A DNA stretch of 64,000 nucleotides. Source: Candidatus Edwardsbacteria bacterium (GTDB lineage: Bacteria > Edwardsbacteria > AC1 > EtOH8). Under the pieces are notes generated by a model. The model did no database searches and was not told the DNA's origin. It worked only from the letters and a program-made list of their open reading frames with translations. Every line of letters begins with the position of its first letter. Position 1 is the first letter of the stretch. Positions 38,075-47,414 of the stretch are shown here, in pieces. The translations under genes were made by a program, and so were the position numbers. The stretch spans positions 32,001-96,000 of the forward strand of contig JAVHLB010000005.1 in assembly GCA_031082425.1 (NCBI GenBank), given 5' to 3'.

Positions 38075-41000
38075 TTACCTGACCACCACCATCTTGCCTA
38101 CGCTCCGGAACTCCCCGGCGCTCAGCTGGTAGAAGTAGATGCCGTTGGCCGCCCGGTTCCCTCCCCGGTCCTTAAGGTCCCAGGTCTGGCTGTAATACCC
38201 GGCCGGCTGGTCGGCATCCACCAGGGTGGCCACCTGCTGTCCGGCGATGTTGTACACCTCCAGTTTGACCCGGGCCTGCCGGGGCAGCTGATAGCTGACG
38301 GCCACCGGCCGGTTGGACGGGTTGGGCGCGGCCCGGCCCAGGAAGAATCCGCCCGGGATGCCCGGGCCGGCATTCAAGGTCAGGGCGGTGCTCCCGCTGC
38401 AGATCTCGGCCCCCTGCCCGTCGTACAGCCGGTAATGCAGGGTGACCGGGGCCTGGACGGCCTTGGCCCCCTCGAAGCTCATGGAGAACAGCTGGCCGGA
38501 TGGTTCCTGGCCCTCCTGCCATTTGGCGGCGCTGATGACGGTCCGGCCCTCCCCCTGCTTGCTCAAGAAAAGCTGCGGCCGGTCACCCCCCTGCCAGAGG
38601 TCCGATGCTTCCAGGGCTTTTACCGCCAGCAGCGACTGGTCGTATTCCATCACGGCATCCATCGAGGCGAAGACCGCCTCCGGCGATATCCTGGCCACCA
38701 GCTTGAGCTTTTCGCCGGGCGCCGCCTCCAGGCTTACCGGGCCGTCCTGATAAGCGCCGGACCCGGCCGGCTTGGAATTGTCGGCCCGGTTCCAGGAGTA
38801 GATGAAGCCGCTGAGGTCCTCGAAGTCCAGTTCGGCGGAGCCGCCCACGTACACCCGCTGGTGGGGCCAGCTGCCGCTTAAGGGTCCGGCCTCGTAGAGC
38901 CGGTCATAGGGCGCATACCAGCCCGAGGCGAACATCCCCAGGTCGGCGGCGTTGACCAGCCGGTTGCCGTCGTAGTCCCCGAAATAAGAGGTGTAGAAGG
39001 CCATCTGATAACTGTCGGAGGAATCCCCGCTGGCGGTCCCGCTGTTGTTGCCGTCCAAAGTGGAGATGTTGGCCGAATCCCTCAGGGTGCCGTGCAGGAA
39101 CACCGTGATGGTGTCGTTGGCGGCGAAGCTGCTGTCGGGCGATATCCGCAAAGTGCGGCTGGCCGCCAGCCAGGTAAAAGTCTGCCGGACGATGGAGGTG
39201 TGTTTCCCCCGGACCTTGATATGGATGGTGTCGATGTATCCGGTGTACAGGGGCTTGGTGAACTGGATCCACAGCGACTGGCCGGCCGGCCAGACCTGGT
39301 GGGTGTCCGGGGTGATCAGGGCCACCTGCAGGATCCCGCTGATGCTGACCGTGCGGTAGTTGCTGTAGGCCGACCAGTTGCCGGCCAGGTCGCGGCAGCG
39401 CACCCGCCAGTAGTGGGTCCCGTCGTTGACCCCCCAGGCCGGGACGGCCGAGGTGTCGGCCAGGGCGCTGTCGGTCTCCAGCGGCGAGAACGAGGTGTTC
39501 TTGGCCAGCTGCAGCTGGTAGCGGACGGCCTGGGCCGAGCTTCGCCAGACGAATTGCGGCATATTGGTGTTCAGGCTGGCAGCATCCGCCGGCGTGGCCA
39601 GCGCCGGCACCGCCGGGGCCTTGGTGTCCACGGTGAATTTCCATTTTTCGGACGGTGCCGACCAGTTGCCGGCGGCGTCCCCGGCCATCACCCGCCAGTA
39701 ATAAATGCTGTCGGGCAGGGTCACCTGGATGGTGTAGGCCGTGGTGTCAATTGCCTCGTCGACTGTAATGGTGGCAAAGGTGCTGTCCGGGCTGACCACC
39801 AGGCGGTACCAGACCGCCCCTCGCGATTCCTTCCAGACGAACAGCGGAGTATTGTCGTTGCAAAGTGTATCATTGCCTGGTTCGGACAAAAATGGTGCCT
39901 CCGGTGCCTGGGTGTCTATCCGCAGGGTGCGGGCCGGGGACCAGCCGCTGGTGTCTGAAGCTGAGTTCTCCCCCCGCACCCTCCAGTAATACAGGGAATC
40001 GGTCAGGGCCAGGGTGCCGGCGCTGTCGGAGATCAGCAAAGTGTCCTTGGCCAGGGCGCTGAAGGAGGAATTGTAGGAGCACTGCAGGCGGGAACCGGCC
40101 TGGGCCGAGGCCCTCTGCCACAGAAAGAGATTCGAGGCGCTGTCCCGGACCTCCCCGTTATAGGGCTGGACCAGGATGGGGCAGGTGATGGTGTTGTCCA
40201 CCAAAGTGCTGCATTCGGCCGCCGTGGCGAAGGCCTCGGAGTTTCCGGCCGAATCCCAGGCCGACACTTCAAAGTAATACTTGTTGCCCTGGGCTCCGGT
40301 GAAATTGTATGAGGTTCCGGCATAGTTGACGTCCAGGTCGGACCAGCCTCCGGAATTGATCTTGTACTTTATCCAGTAATTGCCGTTGAGCCCCGAGCCC
40401 CCCTGGTCGCTGCCGGCGTTCCAGCTGAGGGTAAAACCAGGGGTCCGGCTGAACTCGTTGCTGCGGGCGGCCGCCCCCTGGGGGGCGATGTGATCATAGC
40501 GCAGGTTGACCGACCCGGCGTTCTGGAAATCCAGGTTTCCGGCCTGGTCCCGGGCCCAGACATAAAACGGCGTCACCCCGTCGCTTCCCACCGAGATGTT
40601 GAACGGTTTGGAGAAGCTGATGCCGTATCCGGTGGTGTCGAAATTCGACGAGGGGGCCGCCCCCAGCTTGTAAAAATAACCGTTGATGGCCGAGCTGTCC
40701 GGGGGCACGGTGAAGTTCACCGAGAACAGGTCGTTCTTGGTCCAGGGGCTGGGGCTGGCCCCGTTGGCGGTGACCGCGGTCAGCTGGCCCGGGGCCTGGC
40801 TGTCCAGCTTGAAGGGCAGGCGGCTGCTCCAGGCCGCCCAGTTGCCGGCCAGGTCCCCTCCCCTCACCCGGCCGTAAAGCCAGCCGTCCGGCAGCGGGGT
40901 CTGCAGTTCGAAGATCTCGGCCAGGGAGACGGTGTCGGCTACCATGACCGCAAAACCGGTGTCGGTGGAGATCTGCAGCTGGAAATGATATTCGTTGTAC

Positions 41001-43684
41001 TGCTTGGTGATGTTGAACTCCGGGGTGGGGTCGTTGATCAGCTGGTTGTAGGCCGGGATGTTTATCCAGCAGGCCGGCGGGGCCTGGGTGTCCATCACAT
41101 AGCGCCGGGGTGCGCTGAAATCGCCCCAGGCCCCGGCTCCGGCCCGGGCCCGCCAGTAATAGCTGCCGTCGGCCAGGAAGGTGTCCGCTTCGCATTCCGA
41201 GGCGCCGGCCACGCTGTCGATCAGCACCGGGGCGAAGGAATCCAGCAGGGCCAGCGACACAAAGTTGTTGGCGTTGTACCGGCTGACGGTCCGGGGCTGG
41301 TAGGGGTCCTTGACGTTGATCACCCACAGGCCGTTCTCCCAGTCGGCCACGTAGGCCAGGGTGTCGTCCAGCACCACCCGGCGGTAATCGCTGGCCAGGC
41401 CGGAGGAATCATGCTGGCCGAATTGAATGGGGCTGGCCGGATTGGAGATGTTGATGATCCTCAGGCCGTAGGAGCCGTCCGCCAGGTAGGCCAGGCTGCC
41501 GTTCACGGTCACGCCCATGGTATAGTTGGCGCCGGTGAAATAGCTGCCGGCCTCCACCGGGCTGACCGGATCGGAGATGTTGATCACCCGCAGGCCGCCG
41601 GTGGCATCGGCCACATAGGCATAATTGCCGGCCACCGCCACGGCGAAAGCGTCGCCCGGGGTGTCCAGGGAACCTGCCGATGCCGGGTTGGCCGGATCGG
41701 AGACGTCTATCACCTGCAGGCCGCTATTGGCGTCGGCCAGGTAGACGTAATTACCGCTCAGGGCCAGGCCCCGGGGGCTTCCCGGACTGTCGTAGGACCC
41801 CACCAGCACCGGGGCCAGCGGGTTCTTGACATTGACGATGCGCAGGCCGTATCCCCAGTCGGACAGATAGGCCAGGGTGTCGCGGATGACGATCCCGGTC
41901 AGGTCGCCCGAGCCGATGGAGGTCCATCCCCGGTATACCGGGGCCGCCGGATCGGAAATGTTGACCGACCACAGGCTATGATTGGAAGCCACCAGGGCGA
42001 AGCTGTCGATCACGGCGATGTCCGAGGCGTTGCCAGCCGAGACCTGCCCGCAGTAGACCGGCTGGGACGGCCGGGAAAGGTTGTAGCTGTTCAGACCGTT
42101 GTAGTAATATGCGGCGAAAACCCAGCGGTGCCCCTTCCCCACCTGCAGTTCATACTGAGTGGCCCCGGCCACGTCGGACCAGTCGAAGTTGGGGAAGCTG
42201 TCGTTGGTGGCGGTATCGGCCGGGAGAAAGGTGAGCGCGGGTATTCCGATTGTGGGTGTTGAAATACTAAAACTTCTTACCTCAGACCAAATACTTGAAT
42301 CAATAACATTCTGATATGCTTTGACACGCCAAAAATACCAATTTTGCGGCAATGCTGGTGCTATGTAGGTGGTATCAACAACGGTTGTGTCACGCGCAAG
42401 AACTGAGAAATTATTAAAAGGTGATATTTGCAATCGATAGGTTGTTGCAGAATCTACAGAATGCCAATTAAATGTTGGAGTATTTGATGCAAATAATGTG
42501 TCATTAGGTGGGCTTATTAATTCGGGTACCGTAAAATATTGGCGATACATTATTGTAATAATGTCATCATCTGCAGTATCCATCCATGTTGATCCTGTAA
42601 CAAACAAAACTCTGTCGCCATTAGTGCAAATTCCACAACCGTTATCGTGGTTGAGTTGAGTGCCGTTGTATGCTTTTGTCCAAAGCGTATCACCAAAAGA
42701 ATTATATTTTATTGTTACAATATCATAATTTGACCCATTATAGCTTTGGCCTGTTATATATATGTTACCTTCATTATCAATAGTAGAACCTTTTGCCATA
42801 TCTTCGCTATTAACAGGCCCGTTATAAACCCTCGACCATAGGGTGTCACCAGCAGAATTATATTTTATTAAAAAATAATCATAGTTTGATACAATACGTG
42901 TGCCACTTATATATATATAACCAGTTTTGTCAATACTACAATTCTTTGCAATTTCGTCATAAATTCCTTGCCTCTCCCATATAAGATCACCATTTTGATT
43001 ATATTTTAATAATTGCAAATGGTTTTGGCCGGACAATCCACATTTCCCAGCAACATATATTACTGAATCACCAGAAATGGCGCAACTATAGGCAACATCG
43101 CCAGTGCTGCTAGGCGCTGTATATTTTCTGGTCCAAATAGTGTCACCATTTGAAGCATACTTTATAAGTATTAGTTTTGATTGCGTGCTGTCGTAGCTTA
43201 GGCCCGCAACAAATATATTGCCGTTTATATCGGTTGCGCAAGAATATGCTTCATCATTTGAATTATATTCACCATTATATACTCGTGTCCAAACGGTATC
43301 CCCGTCTGGTTTATATTTTATGGTTAGTATGTCGTAATTAATTCCATTGTATGATCTGCCTGTTACATAAGCGAAATTCGAATCGCCAATTGCACAAGAG
43401 TTGGCTTCATCTGTTGCATTTGCGGAACCATTGAATGTCCTGACCCATACAGTGTCGCCGTTCAAATCATATTTAATTAGTATGTAATCATCCACATTTG
43501 TCATATCCCTTAAATTGCCTGCAACATACAAGTTACCAGTTATATTATTATAGGCACAACTACGTGCAAGGTCAGCACTATTAGGGTTACCCGTAAAGTG
43601 TCTTGTCCAAACCGTATCCACCTGCGCCAAGCCCATTGTCGTAAATCCGGCCAGCGCCAGCGTCATCAATAAAATCTTCTTCAT
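38075..43684 (-). CDS. Secreted multidomain surface protein: SBBP repeats, LVIVD propeller, FN3-like domains, dockerin-like segment, T9SS-type tail (1869 aa)
   Basis: After the signal peptide, residues about 20-390 hold seven SBBP-type units (each with D-x-x-I-I-K-Y...GDTxWxR). An FN3-like domain follows. A second FN3-like domain is split by about 300 residues of LVIVD repeats (GLRIVNVKNPLAPVLVG and similar). More FN3/Ig-like domains with YYWRVRxxDxAGNWS come next, then a dockerin-like loop DYDGNRLVNAADL (about 1580) with a degenerate partner, a cohesin-like beta domain and a C-terminal sorting domain (LEVYNIAGQQVATLVD, GIYFYQLSAG). It is probably exported by a type IX-like system and held at the surface. 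Residues 1-480 are in AT-rich DNA. The start overlaps the upstream stop by 4 nt. Confidence 0.8.
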   Translation of the reverse strand: MKKILLMTLALAGFTTMGLAQVDTVWTRHFTGNPNSADLARSCAYNNITGNLYVAGNLRDMTNVDDYILIKYDLNGDTVWVRTFNGSANATDEANSCAIGDSNFAYVTGRSYNGINYDILTIKYKPDGDTVWTRVYNGEYNSNDEAYSCATDINGNIFVAGLSYDSTQSKLILIKYASNGDTIWTRKYTAPSSTGDVAYSCAISGDSVIYVAGKCGLSGQNHLQLLKYNQNGDLIWERQGIYDEIAKNCSIDKTGYIYISGTRIVSNYDYFLIKYNSAGDTLWSRVYNGPVNSEDMAKGSTIDNEGNIYITGQSYNGSNYDIVTIKYNSFGDTLWTKAYNGTQLNHDNGCGICTNGDRVLFVTGSTWMDTADDDIITIMYRQYFTVPELISPPNDTLFASNTPTFNWHSVDSATTYRLQISPFNNFSVLARDTTVVDTTYIAPALPQNWYFWRVKAYQNVIDSSIWSEVRSFSISTPTIGIPALTFLPADTATNDSFPNFDWSDVAGATQYELQVGKGHRWVFAAYYYNGLNSYNLSRPSQPVYCGQVSAGNASDIAVIDSFALVASNHSLWSVNISDPAAPVYRGWTSIGSGDLTGIVIRDTLAYLSDWGYGLRIVNVKNPLAPVLVGSYDSPGSPRGLALSGNYVYLADANSGLQVIDVSDPANPASAGSLDTPGDAFAVAVAGNYAYVADATGGLRVINISDPVSPVEAGSYFTGANYTMGVTVNGSLAYLADGSYGLRIINISNPASPIQFGQHDSSGLASDYRRVVLDDTLAYVADWENGLWVINVKDPYQPRTVSRYNANNFVSLALLDSFAPVLIDSVAGASECEADTFLADGSYYWRARAGAGAWGDFSAPRRYVMDTQAPPACWINIPAYNQLINDPTPEFNITKQYNEYHFQLQISTDTGFAVMVADTVSLAEIFELQTPLPDGWLYGRVRGGDLAGNWAAWSSRLPFKLDSQAPGQLTAVTANGASPSPWTKNDLFSVNFTVPPDSSAINGYFYKLGAAPSSNFDTTGYGISFSKPFNISVGSDGVTPFYVWARDQAGNLDFQNAGSVNLRYDHIAPQGAAARSNEFSRTPGFTLSWNAGSDQGGSGLNGNYWIKYKINSGGWSDLDVNYAGTSYNFTGAQGNKYYFEVSAWDSAGNSEAFATAAECSTLVDNTITCPILVQPYNGEVRDSASNLFLWQRASAQAGSRLQCSYNSSFSALAKDTLLISDSAGTLALTDSLYYWRVRGENSASDTSGWSPARTLRIDTQAPEAPFLSEPGNDTLCNDNTPLFVWKESRGAVWYRLVVSPDSTFATITVDEAIDTTAYTIQVTLPDSIYYWRVMAGDAAGNWSAPSEKWKFTVDTKAPAVPALATPADAASLNTNMPQFVWRSSAQAVRYQLQLAKNTSFSPLETDSALADTSAVPAWGVNDGTHYWRVRCRDLAGNWSAYSNYRTVSISGILQVALITPDTHQVWPAGQSLWIQFTKPLYTGYIDTIHIKVRGKHTSIVRQTFTWLAASRTLRISPDSSFAANDTITVFLHGTLRDSANISTLDGNNSGTASGDSSDSYQMAFYTSYFGDYDGNRLVNAADLGMFASGWYAPYDRLYEAGPLSGSWPHQRVYVGGSAELDFEDLSGFIYSWNRADNSKPAGSGAYQDGPVSLEAAPGEKLKLVARISPEAVFASMDAVMEYDQSLLAVKALEASDLWQGGDRPQLFLSKQGEGRTVISAAKWQEGQEPSGQLFSMSFEGAKAVQAPVTLHYRLYDGQGAEICSGSTALTLNAGPGIPGGFFLGRAAPNPSNRPVAVSYQLPRQARVKLEVYNIAGQQVATLVDADQPAGYYSQTWDLKDRGGNRAANGIYFYQLSAGEFRSVGKMVVVR

Positions 43685-44583
43685 TTCCCGCCCTCCTTGC
43701 CGGAAGCGATATAGATGTAAGCATATTTATAAGGGTTGGTGGTGGTGATCGGGTTGTTCAGGGTGTCCCTGGCCTCGATGGTATTGACGTACAGATACAT
43801 CGAGGTGGCCGCGGCCATCCCCACCGCCTTGATCTTGAAGATCCTGCCGGTCCCTGTCACCCCGGCCGGGCTGCCCCCGGCCACCCCCAGGCTGACGTCC
43901 ATATAATAATCGGAGCCGTAATCGCTGAAGAACGGTCCCAGGGGCGAGCCGCCGTTGGATACCCAGTGATAACCGGTATCGGCCCCGGCCCCCACCGTGT
44001 CGATCACATAGGGATTGTTCATGTAGATGATCAGGCGGACGGCCGCCACCGGGGTGGCCATGTCCTCCATCTCGCACCACACCTGGGCGGTCTCGCCCAC
44101 CGCGATGGTCTGGCTGGGCGGGTACATTATGAAGGTATTGGCATACTGGTTGATGATGAAGCTGCGCGGCGGGGTCGGCAGGCCCAGGTAGCCCCCCCTG
44201 TCGCGGGCTATGGCCTGGATGGTATGGGCGCCCTCCTTGAGATTGGTGATGGTCAAAATGGTGTCCTTGGACCAGGGTTCGTGCCAGGCCTGGGCGGTGT
44301 CCAGCCTGTAGGAGTATTCATAGTTCACGCCGGAGCCGTGCAGGCGGATGGTGGCGGTGCCGGAGGCTATGGAGGCCCCCTCGGCCGGCGAGATTATCTC
44401 CACCGCCGGGCCGGTGAAATCGGGATTGTCGGGATCGTAGGGGTTGCTGTGGCTGGGCGCCACCGGCCGGCCGCATCCCGACAGGGCCATTAGGACGGCG
44501 GTAAATATTATCAGCCCCCACCCCTCAGCCAGCCCGGCGGGGGATCTTCTCGGGGTGACAAAGACATTGTTCTTTTTCATCAT
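43681..44583 (-). CDS. Lipoprotein with Ig-like and cohesin-like domains (300 aa)
   Basis: The signal ends in the lipobox ALSGC, followed by a typical mature start (NPYDPDNPDFTGP). Residues about 60-145 form a Big/Ig-like domain (VEIISPAEGASIASGTATI). Residues about 155-295 resemble a cohesin fold: PSQTIAVGETAQVWCEME, VAAVRLIIYMNNPYVIDTV, RIFKIKAVGM and LYVNTIEARDTLNNPI. Cohesins bind dockerins, and the next gene has a dockerin-like segment, so this may be its outer-membrane anchor. I chose ATG 44583 (GAGG 5 nt before); a GTG six bases upstream is less likely. The gene overlaps the next by 4 nt. Confidence 0.65.
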   Translation of the reverse strand: MMKKNNVFVTPRRSPAGLAEGWGLIIFTAVLMALSGCGRPVAPSHSNPYDPDNPDFTGPAVEIISPAEGASIASGTATIRLHGSGVNYEYSYRLDTAQAWHEPWSKDTILTITNLKEGAHTIQAIARDRGGYLGLPTPPRSFIINQYANTFIMYPPSQTIAVGETAQVWCEMEDMATPVAAVRLIIYMNNPYVIDTVGAGADTGYHWVSNGGSPLGPFFSDYGSDYYMDVSLGVAGGSPAGVTGTGRIFKIKAVGMAAATSMYLYVNTIEARDTLNNPITTTNPYKYAYIYIASGKEGGK

Positions 44584-44590
44584 TTTCACC

Positions 44591-45901
44591 TCACCAGCTG
44601 TAGGTTAGGGTGGCCGAGGCCTTCAGGGCGCCGGTCTTGTCCGGCACCGGCGCAACCTTGATCTTGGGTTTGCCCGGGAAGAACACCATGGCGTCCAGGA
44701 AATTTATGCCCCAGGCCGCCGAGGCCAGGGTGATGGCGGTCTTCATCTTGTCGATCCGGGCATCCAGCTGTTCATCGGCGGCCACCCATTCCAGATACAG
44801 GGCCTGGGCGTCGATGGCATTGTCGGCCGCCTTATAGTCGTCATAGCTGTCCTGGCAGGTCTTTTCGGCCTCCGACTTTTGGACTATGGTGGCGGCGCTG
44901 TAAGCCAGTCCGCCGATCCCCGCCAGCAGGTACAGGGTGCCCATCACCGGGCGGTTGGAGTAGCGCTGGCCGCTGCCCGGCAGGAACAGCGAGGATATGG
45001 CGGCCCTGGTCCGGGATTTGCGCTTGAGATTGAGGTTCAGGCTGTAATCCTGGTCCCGGTCGATGTTCAGCAGCCCGGCGTTCTGGTGGTAGCCCTTGGC
45101 CCTGATCTTGAAATTGTAGGTCCCGAAGGGCAGCTTGGCGGTGCAGGGCAGGACCCCCAGCTTGACGGTGTCGTTCATCAGCACCTGGGCCCCCGGCGGC
45201 GTTCCGTCGATATTGACCGCATACTCCATGACATTCAGACGCACCTTGATGTCGTAGTCCCGCACCTCCTTGAGGTCCACGCTGCCGTCGTGATCCTTGT
45301 AGCCGGGCTTTTTGATCACCAACCGGTGGACGCCCAGGGCCTCGTTCTCGATCTTGAAATCGGTCCGGCCCACCTTCCGGCTGTCCCAGTAGATGTCGGC
45401 ATCGCCCGGGATGGAGGAGACGAACAGGCTGGCCGAGGGCACCATCTTCCACACCACCTTCTTCATGCCCCACTGCTGGAGGTCCTCGATGGTGCCGGTG
45501 AAATCCTGGGAGACCTCGGTCTCGATGACCCCCCTCTCCACGTCGATCACCCGGGCCTGGACGGTGTAGGTGTTGCCGATCTTGGAGATGGTGCCGCCCA
45601 TCATCTTGGACACCGCCATCAGCTGCCCCACCTGCACCAGGCAGGAGGCGTCGCTGCAGGCCCCGGTCAGCTGGAATTTCTGCTCCCGGAGGATCTTGTC
45701 CATCTGCTCCCGCTCCAGCACATTGAAGTGCCGGGTGTTCACCAGCTCGGCCCGCAGGCGGTCCGACAGGATCACCGCCTCGGCCTGGCTGATGTTGCGG
45801 GGCTCGAACTGCAGCACCGCCACCGCCGTCTTCTCCTGCCCCCGGGACAGGCCCGGCAGCAGCAACAGCAGAACCGGGATCAGGATCCTATATTTCATCA
45901 T
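44591..45901 (-). CDS. CsgG/LpoB-like and PEGA-domain envelope protein (436 aa)
   Basis: After a signal peptide, residues 24-135 resemble the CsgG/LpoB-type fold (VAVLQFEPRN, LRAELVNTRHFNVLEREQMD, VSKMMGGTISKIGNTYTVQA). Two PEGA domains follow (SLFVSSIPGDADIYWDSRKVG at about 155 and AVNIDGTPPGAQVLMNDTVK at about 232). The C-terminal part has LFLPGSGQRYSNRPVMGTLY and two hydrophobic helices, like DUF5683 proteins. GAGGTGAAGC precedes the ATG. The protein is probably periplasmic or surface attached and is co-transcribed with the cohesin-like lipoprotein and the giant secreted protein. Confidence 0.7.
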   Translation of the reverse strand: MMKYRILIPVLLLLLPGLSRGQEKTAVAVLQFEPRNISQAEAVILSDRLRAELVNTRHFNVLEREQMDKILREQKFQLTGACSDASCLVQVGQLMAVSKMMGGTISKIGNTYTVQARVIDVERGVIETEVSQDFTGTIEDLQQWGMKKVVWKMVPSASLFVSSIPGDADIYWDSRKVGRTDFKIENEALGVHRLVIKKPGYKDHDGSVDLKEVRDYDIKVRLNVMEYAVNIDGTPPGAQVLMNDTVKLGVLPCTAKLPFGTYNFKIRAKGYHQNAGLLNIDRDQDYSLNLNLKRKSRTRAAISSLFLPGSGQRYSNRPVMGTLYLLAGIGGLAYSAATIVQKSEAEKTCQDSYDDYKAADNAIDAQALYLEWVAADEQLDARIDKMKTAITLASAAWGINFLDAMVFFPGKPKIKVAPVPDKTGALKASATLTYSW

Positions 45902-45904
45902 GCT

Positions 45905-46453
45905 TCACCTCTTGGCTTTTTTTGATTTGCTTTTTTTGGGGTATATCACCTTGTCCAGCATCTTGCCCAGCGCGGCCACCCCCTTCTTCTGGTCGAAGCC
46001 GTGCCCGATATAGCGGATGTTTCCCGAGCCGTCGATCAGCACCAGGGTGGGAAAGCTCTTGACGTTGTATTTGTCGGCCACCGCGTTGAACTGGTCCAGC
46101 AGGACGGTGCATTTATACCTGGCGGAGTCGAAATACTTGAGCAGGGTGTCCTTCTTCTCCCCCACGTCCACCAGCACCATGATCAGGGAGTCGGACGGGT
46201 ATCTTTTCACCAGGCTGTCCAGCAGGGGCAGCTCCTTCTGGCAGGGCTTGCACCAGGTGGTGTAAAAATCCAGCAGCACCGCCTGGCGGCCCTTGGGGGC
46301 GATATGTTCTGAAAGGAAGAACCGGGAGCCGTCCAGGGCCGGCAGGAAGAAGGTGGGGGCCGGAGCGCCCACCTTGACGGTGTCCTGGGCCATCAGGCCG
46401 GAGGCCGAGGCGGCCGCCAGGACCATGAAAAAGAAAACTCTTAACTGCTTCAT
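45905..46453 (-). CDS. Exported thioredoxin-like protein, TlpA/ResA type (182 aa)
   Basis: The start ATG 46453 opens a signal peptide (RVFFFMVLAAASASGLMAQ). The domain has APAPTFFLPALDGSRFFLSE, the redox site WCKPC (about residue 69) and the cis-Pro region SFPTLVLIDGSG, all as in TlpA/ResA thiol-disulfide reductases, which keep periplasmic cysteines reduced. The C-terminus is very lysine-rich (YPKKSKSKKAKR). It is the first gene of the four-gene envelope operon and has a clear promoter. Confidence 0.85.
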   Translation of the reverse strand: MKQLRVFFFMVLAAASASGLMAQDTVKVGAPAPTFFLPALDGSRFFLSEHIAPKGRQAVLLDFYTTWCKPCQKELPLLDSLVKRYPSDSLIMVLVDVGEKKDTLLKYFDSARYKCTVLLDQFNAVADKYNVKSFPTLVLIDGSGNIRYIGHGFDQKKGVAALGKMLDKVIYPKKSKSKKAKR

Positions 46454-46483
46454 ATTCCTCTCGTTGAAAAGTATCATCTTTGA

Positions 46484-46513
46484 ATGATAGCAGAACAAAA
46501 ACGGCCTTGTCAA
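46484..46513 (-). promoter_or_regulatory. Promoter of the thioredoxin/PEGA/cohesin operon
   Basis: On the minus strand TTGACA (complement of 46,508-46,513) and TATCAT (complement of 46,484-46,489), with an 18-bp spacer, about 30 bp before the start codon. Confidence 0.65.
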
Positions 46514-46567
46514 CCAAAATAATTATATATTTTGACCGGTGGTTTGCCCCGGGAAAGCCATAAAATT

Positions 46568-46597
46568 AAAGCCTTTCGAAGATTTACGAAAGGCTTT
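46568..46597. terminator. Hairpin terminator after the kinase gene
   Basis: AAAGCCTTTCG and CGAAAGGCTTT form an 11-bp stem with an 8-nt loop, 15 bp after the stop of the leftward kinase gene and before the promoter of the next operon. Confidence 0.75.
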
Positions 46598-46611
46598 AAT
46601 CCGGAATATTG

Positions 46612-47388
46612 TCAACCGGTCAGTCCTGCTATCAGGCGGCACAGCTCCAAGCGGTCCCTGTCCAGATCGCGCCGGCCATAGGCATCCAGAAAAATATCCC
46701 GGCAGGAGTTGGTTCGGAGATTATAGTTCAAGGTCCATATCCCCCAAAATATATCGTAATGCCGGTCGCCGATACCGCCGTATCCCAGATCTACAAATCC
46801 ACGCAAATGATATTTTTCCATTATGATGTTGGGCAGGCAGTAGTCCCCGTGCAGCACGGCATCATCCATGGCAATGCGCTTCATGTCATGCAGTTTTTTT
46901 ACTGCTTTTGCCTTTCCCTCGGCCAATATGGCGGTGTCTCCGGGCCCGGCGGGGATCTTATCTTCGATCTCTTGCAGCATCTCGGCCGTCCGGCCATTAT
47001 AAGGGCATCCCGTCATGGATAACGAATGCAGCTCCCGCAAACTTTCTCCGAATACGCCGGCCAGCTTTCGCGGATCCTCCAGATGCCCGCCCGAGATGCC
47101 GTCCTCGCCCGCCAAGGCTTCGGTCAGCAGGTAATCATTATCCCCGTCGGTTTCATGGACCACCGGACGGGAAGCAAAACCATGGCGGTATAGGAAAGAG
47201 GTCATTTGGTATTCCCGGAGCAATTCCCCTTTTCGTCGTATTTTGAGATAAAAATTATCCTTCCCCTCTATTAAGAATGTCTTGGCGGTTTCGGAACAAC
47301 TGCTGTTATATATCCGGGCATCGCCGATAAGCCCGGCAATACTGGAGGGGATCTTTGATATATCTATTCTGGTCTTTGTCCGCTGCAT
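46612..47388 (-). CDS. APH(3')-like phosphotransferase (258 aa)
   Basis: The catalytic loop VLHGDYCLPNIIM (about residue 180) and the metal-binding GFVDLGYGGIGDRHYDIFW (about 200-218) match aminoglycoside 3'-phosphotransferases. Earlier motifs (FYLKIRRKGELLREYQMTSFLY, then the hinge DYLLTEALAGEDG) also agree. The length (258) is normal for APH(3'). Members phosphorylate aminoglycosides or related substrates; in an environmental candidate phylum the true substrate may differ. It has a weak ribosome-binding site and stands alone, with no sign of a mobile element nearby. Confidence 0.8.
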   Translation of the reverse strand: MQRTKTRIDISKIPSSIAGLIGDARIYNSSCSETAKTFLIEGKDNFYLKIRRKGELLREYQMTSFLYRHGFASRPVVHETDGDNDYLLTEALAGEDGISGGHLEDPRKLAGVFGESLRELHSLSMTGCPYNGRTAEMLQEIEDKIPAGPGDTAILAEGKAKAVKKLHDMKRIAMDDAVLHGDYCLPNIIMEKYHLRGFVDLGYGGIGDRHYDIFWGIWTLNYNLRTNSCRDIFLDAYGRRDLDRDRLELCRLIAGLTG

Positions 47389-47414
47389 TCAACCGGCTTT
47401 CATCTATATAATAT

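Noticed and set aside
38075..38330. Considered as an autotransporter or porin C-terminus
   Set aside because: The end (VYNIAGQQVATLVD, YFYQLSAG, VVVR) matches type IX-like sorting domains and not a barrel strand ending in Phe.
40490..42262. Long + strand frame (590 codons) opposite the giant secreted protein
   Set aside because: It is an antisense shadow with Gly/Val/Asp/Arg-rich composition; the minus-strand frame carries LVIVD and FN3-like domains.
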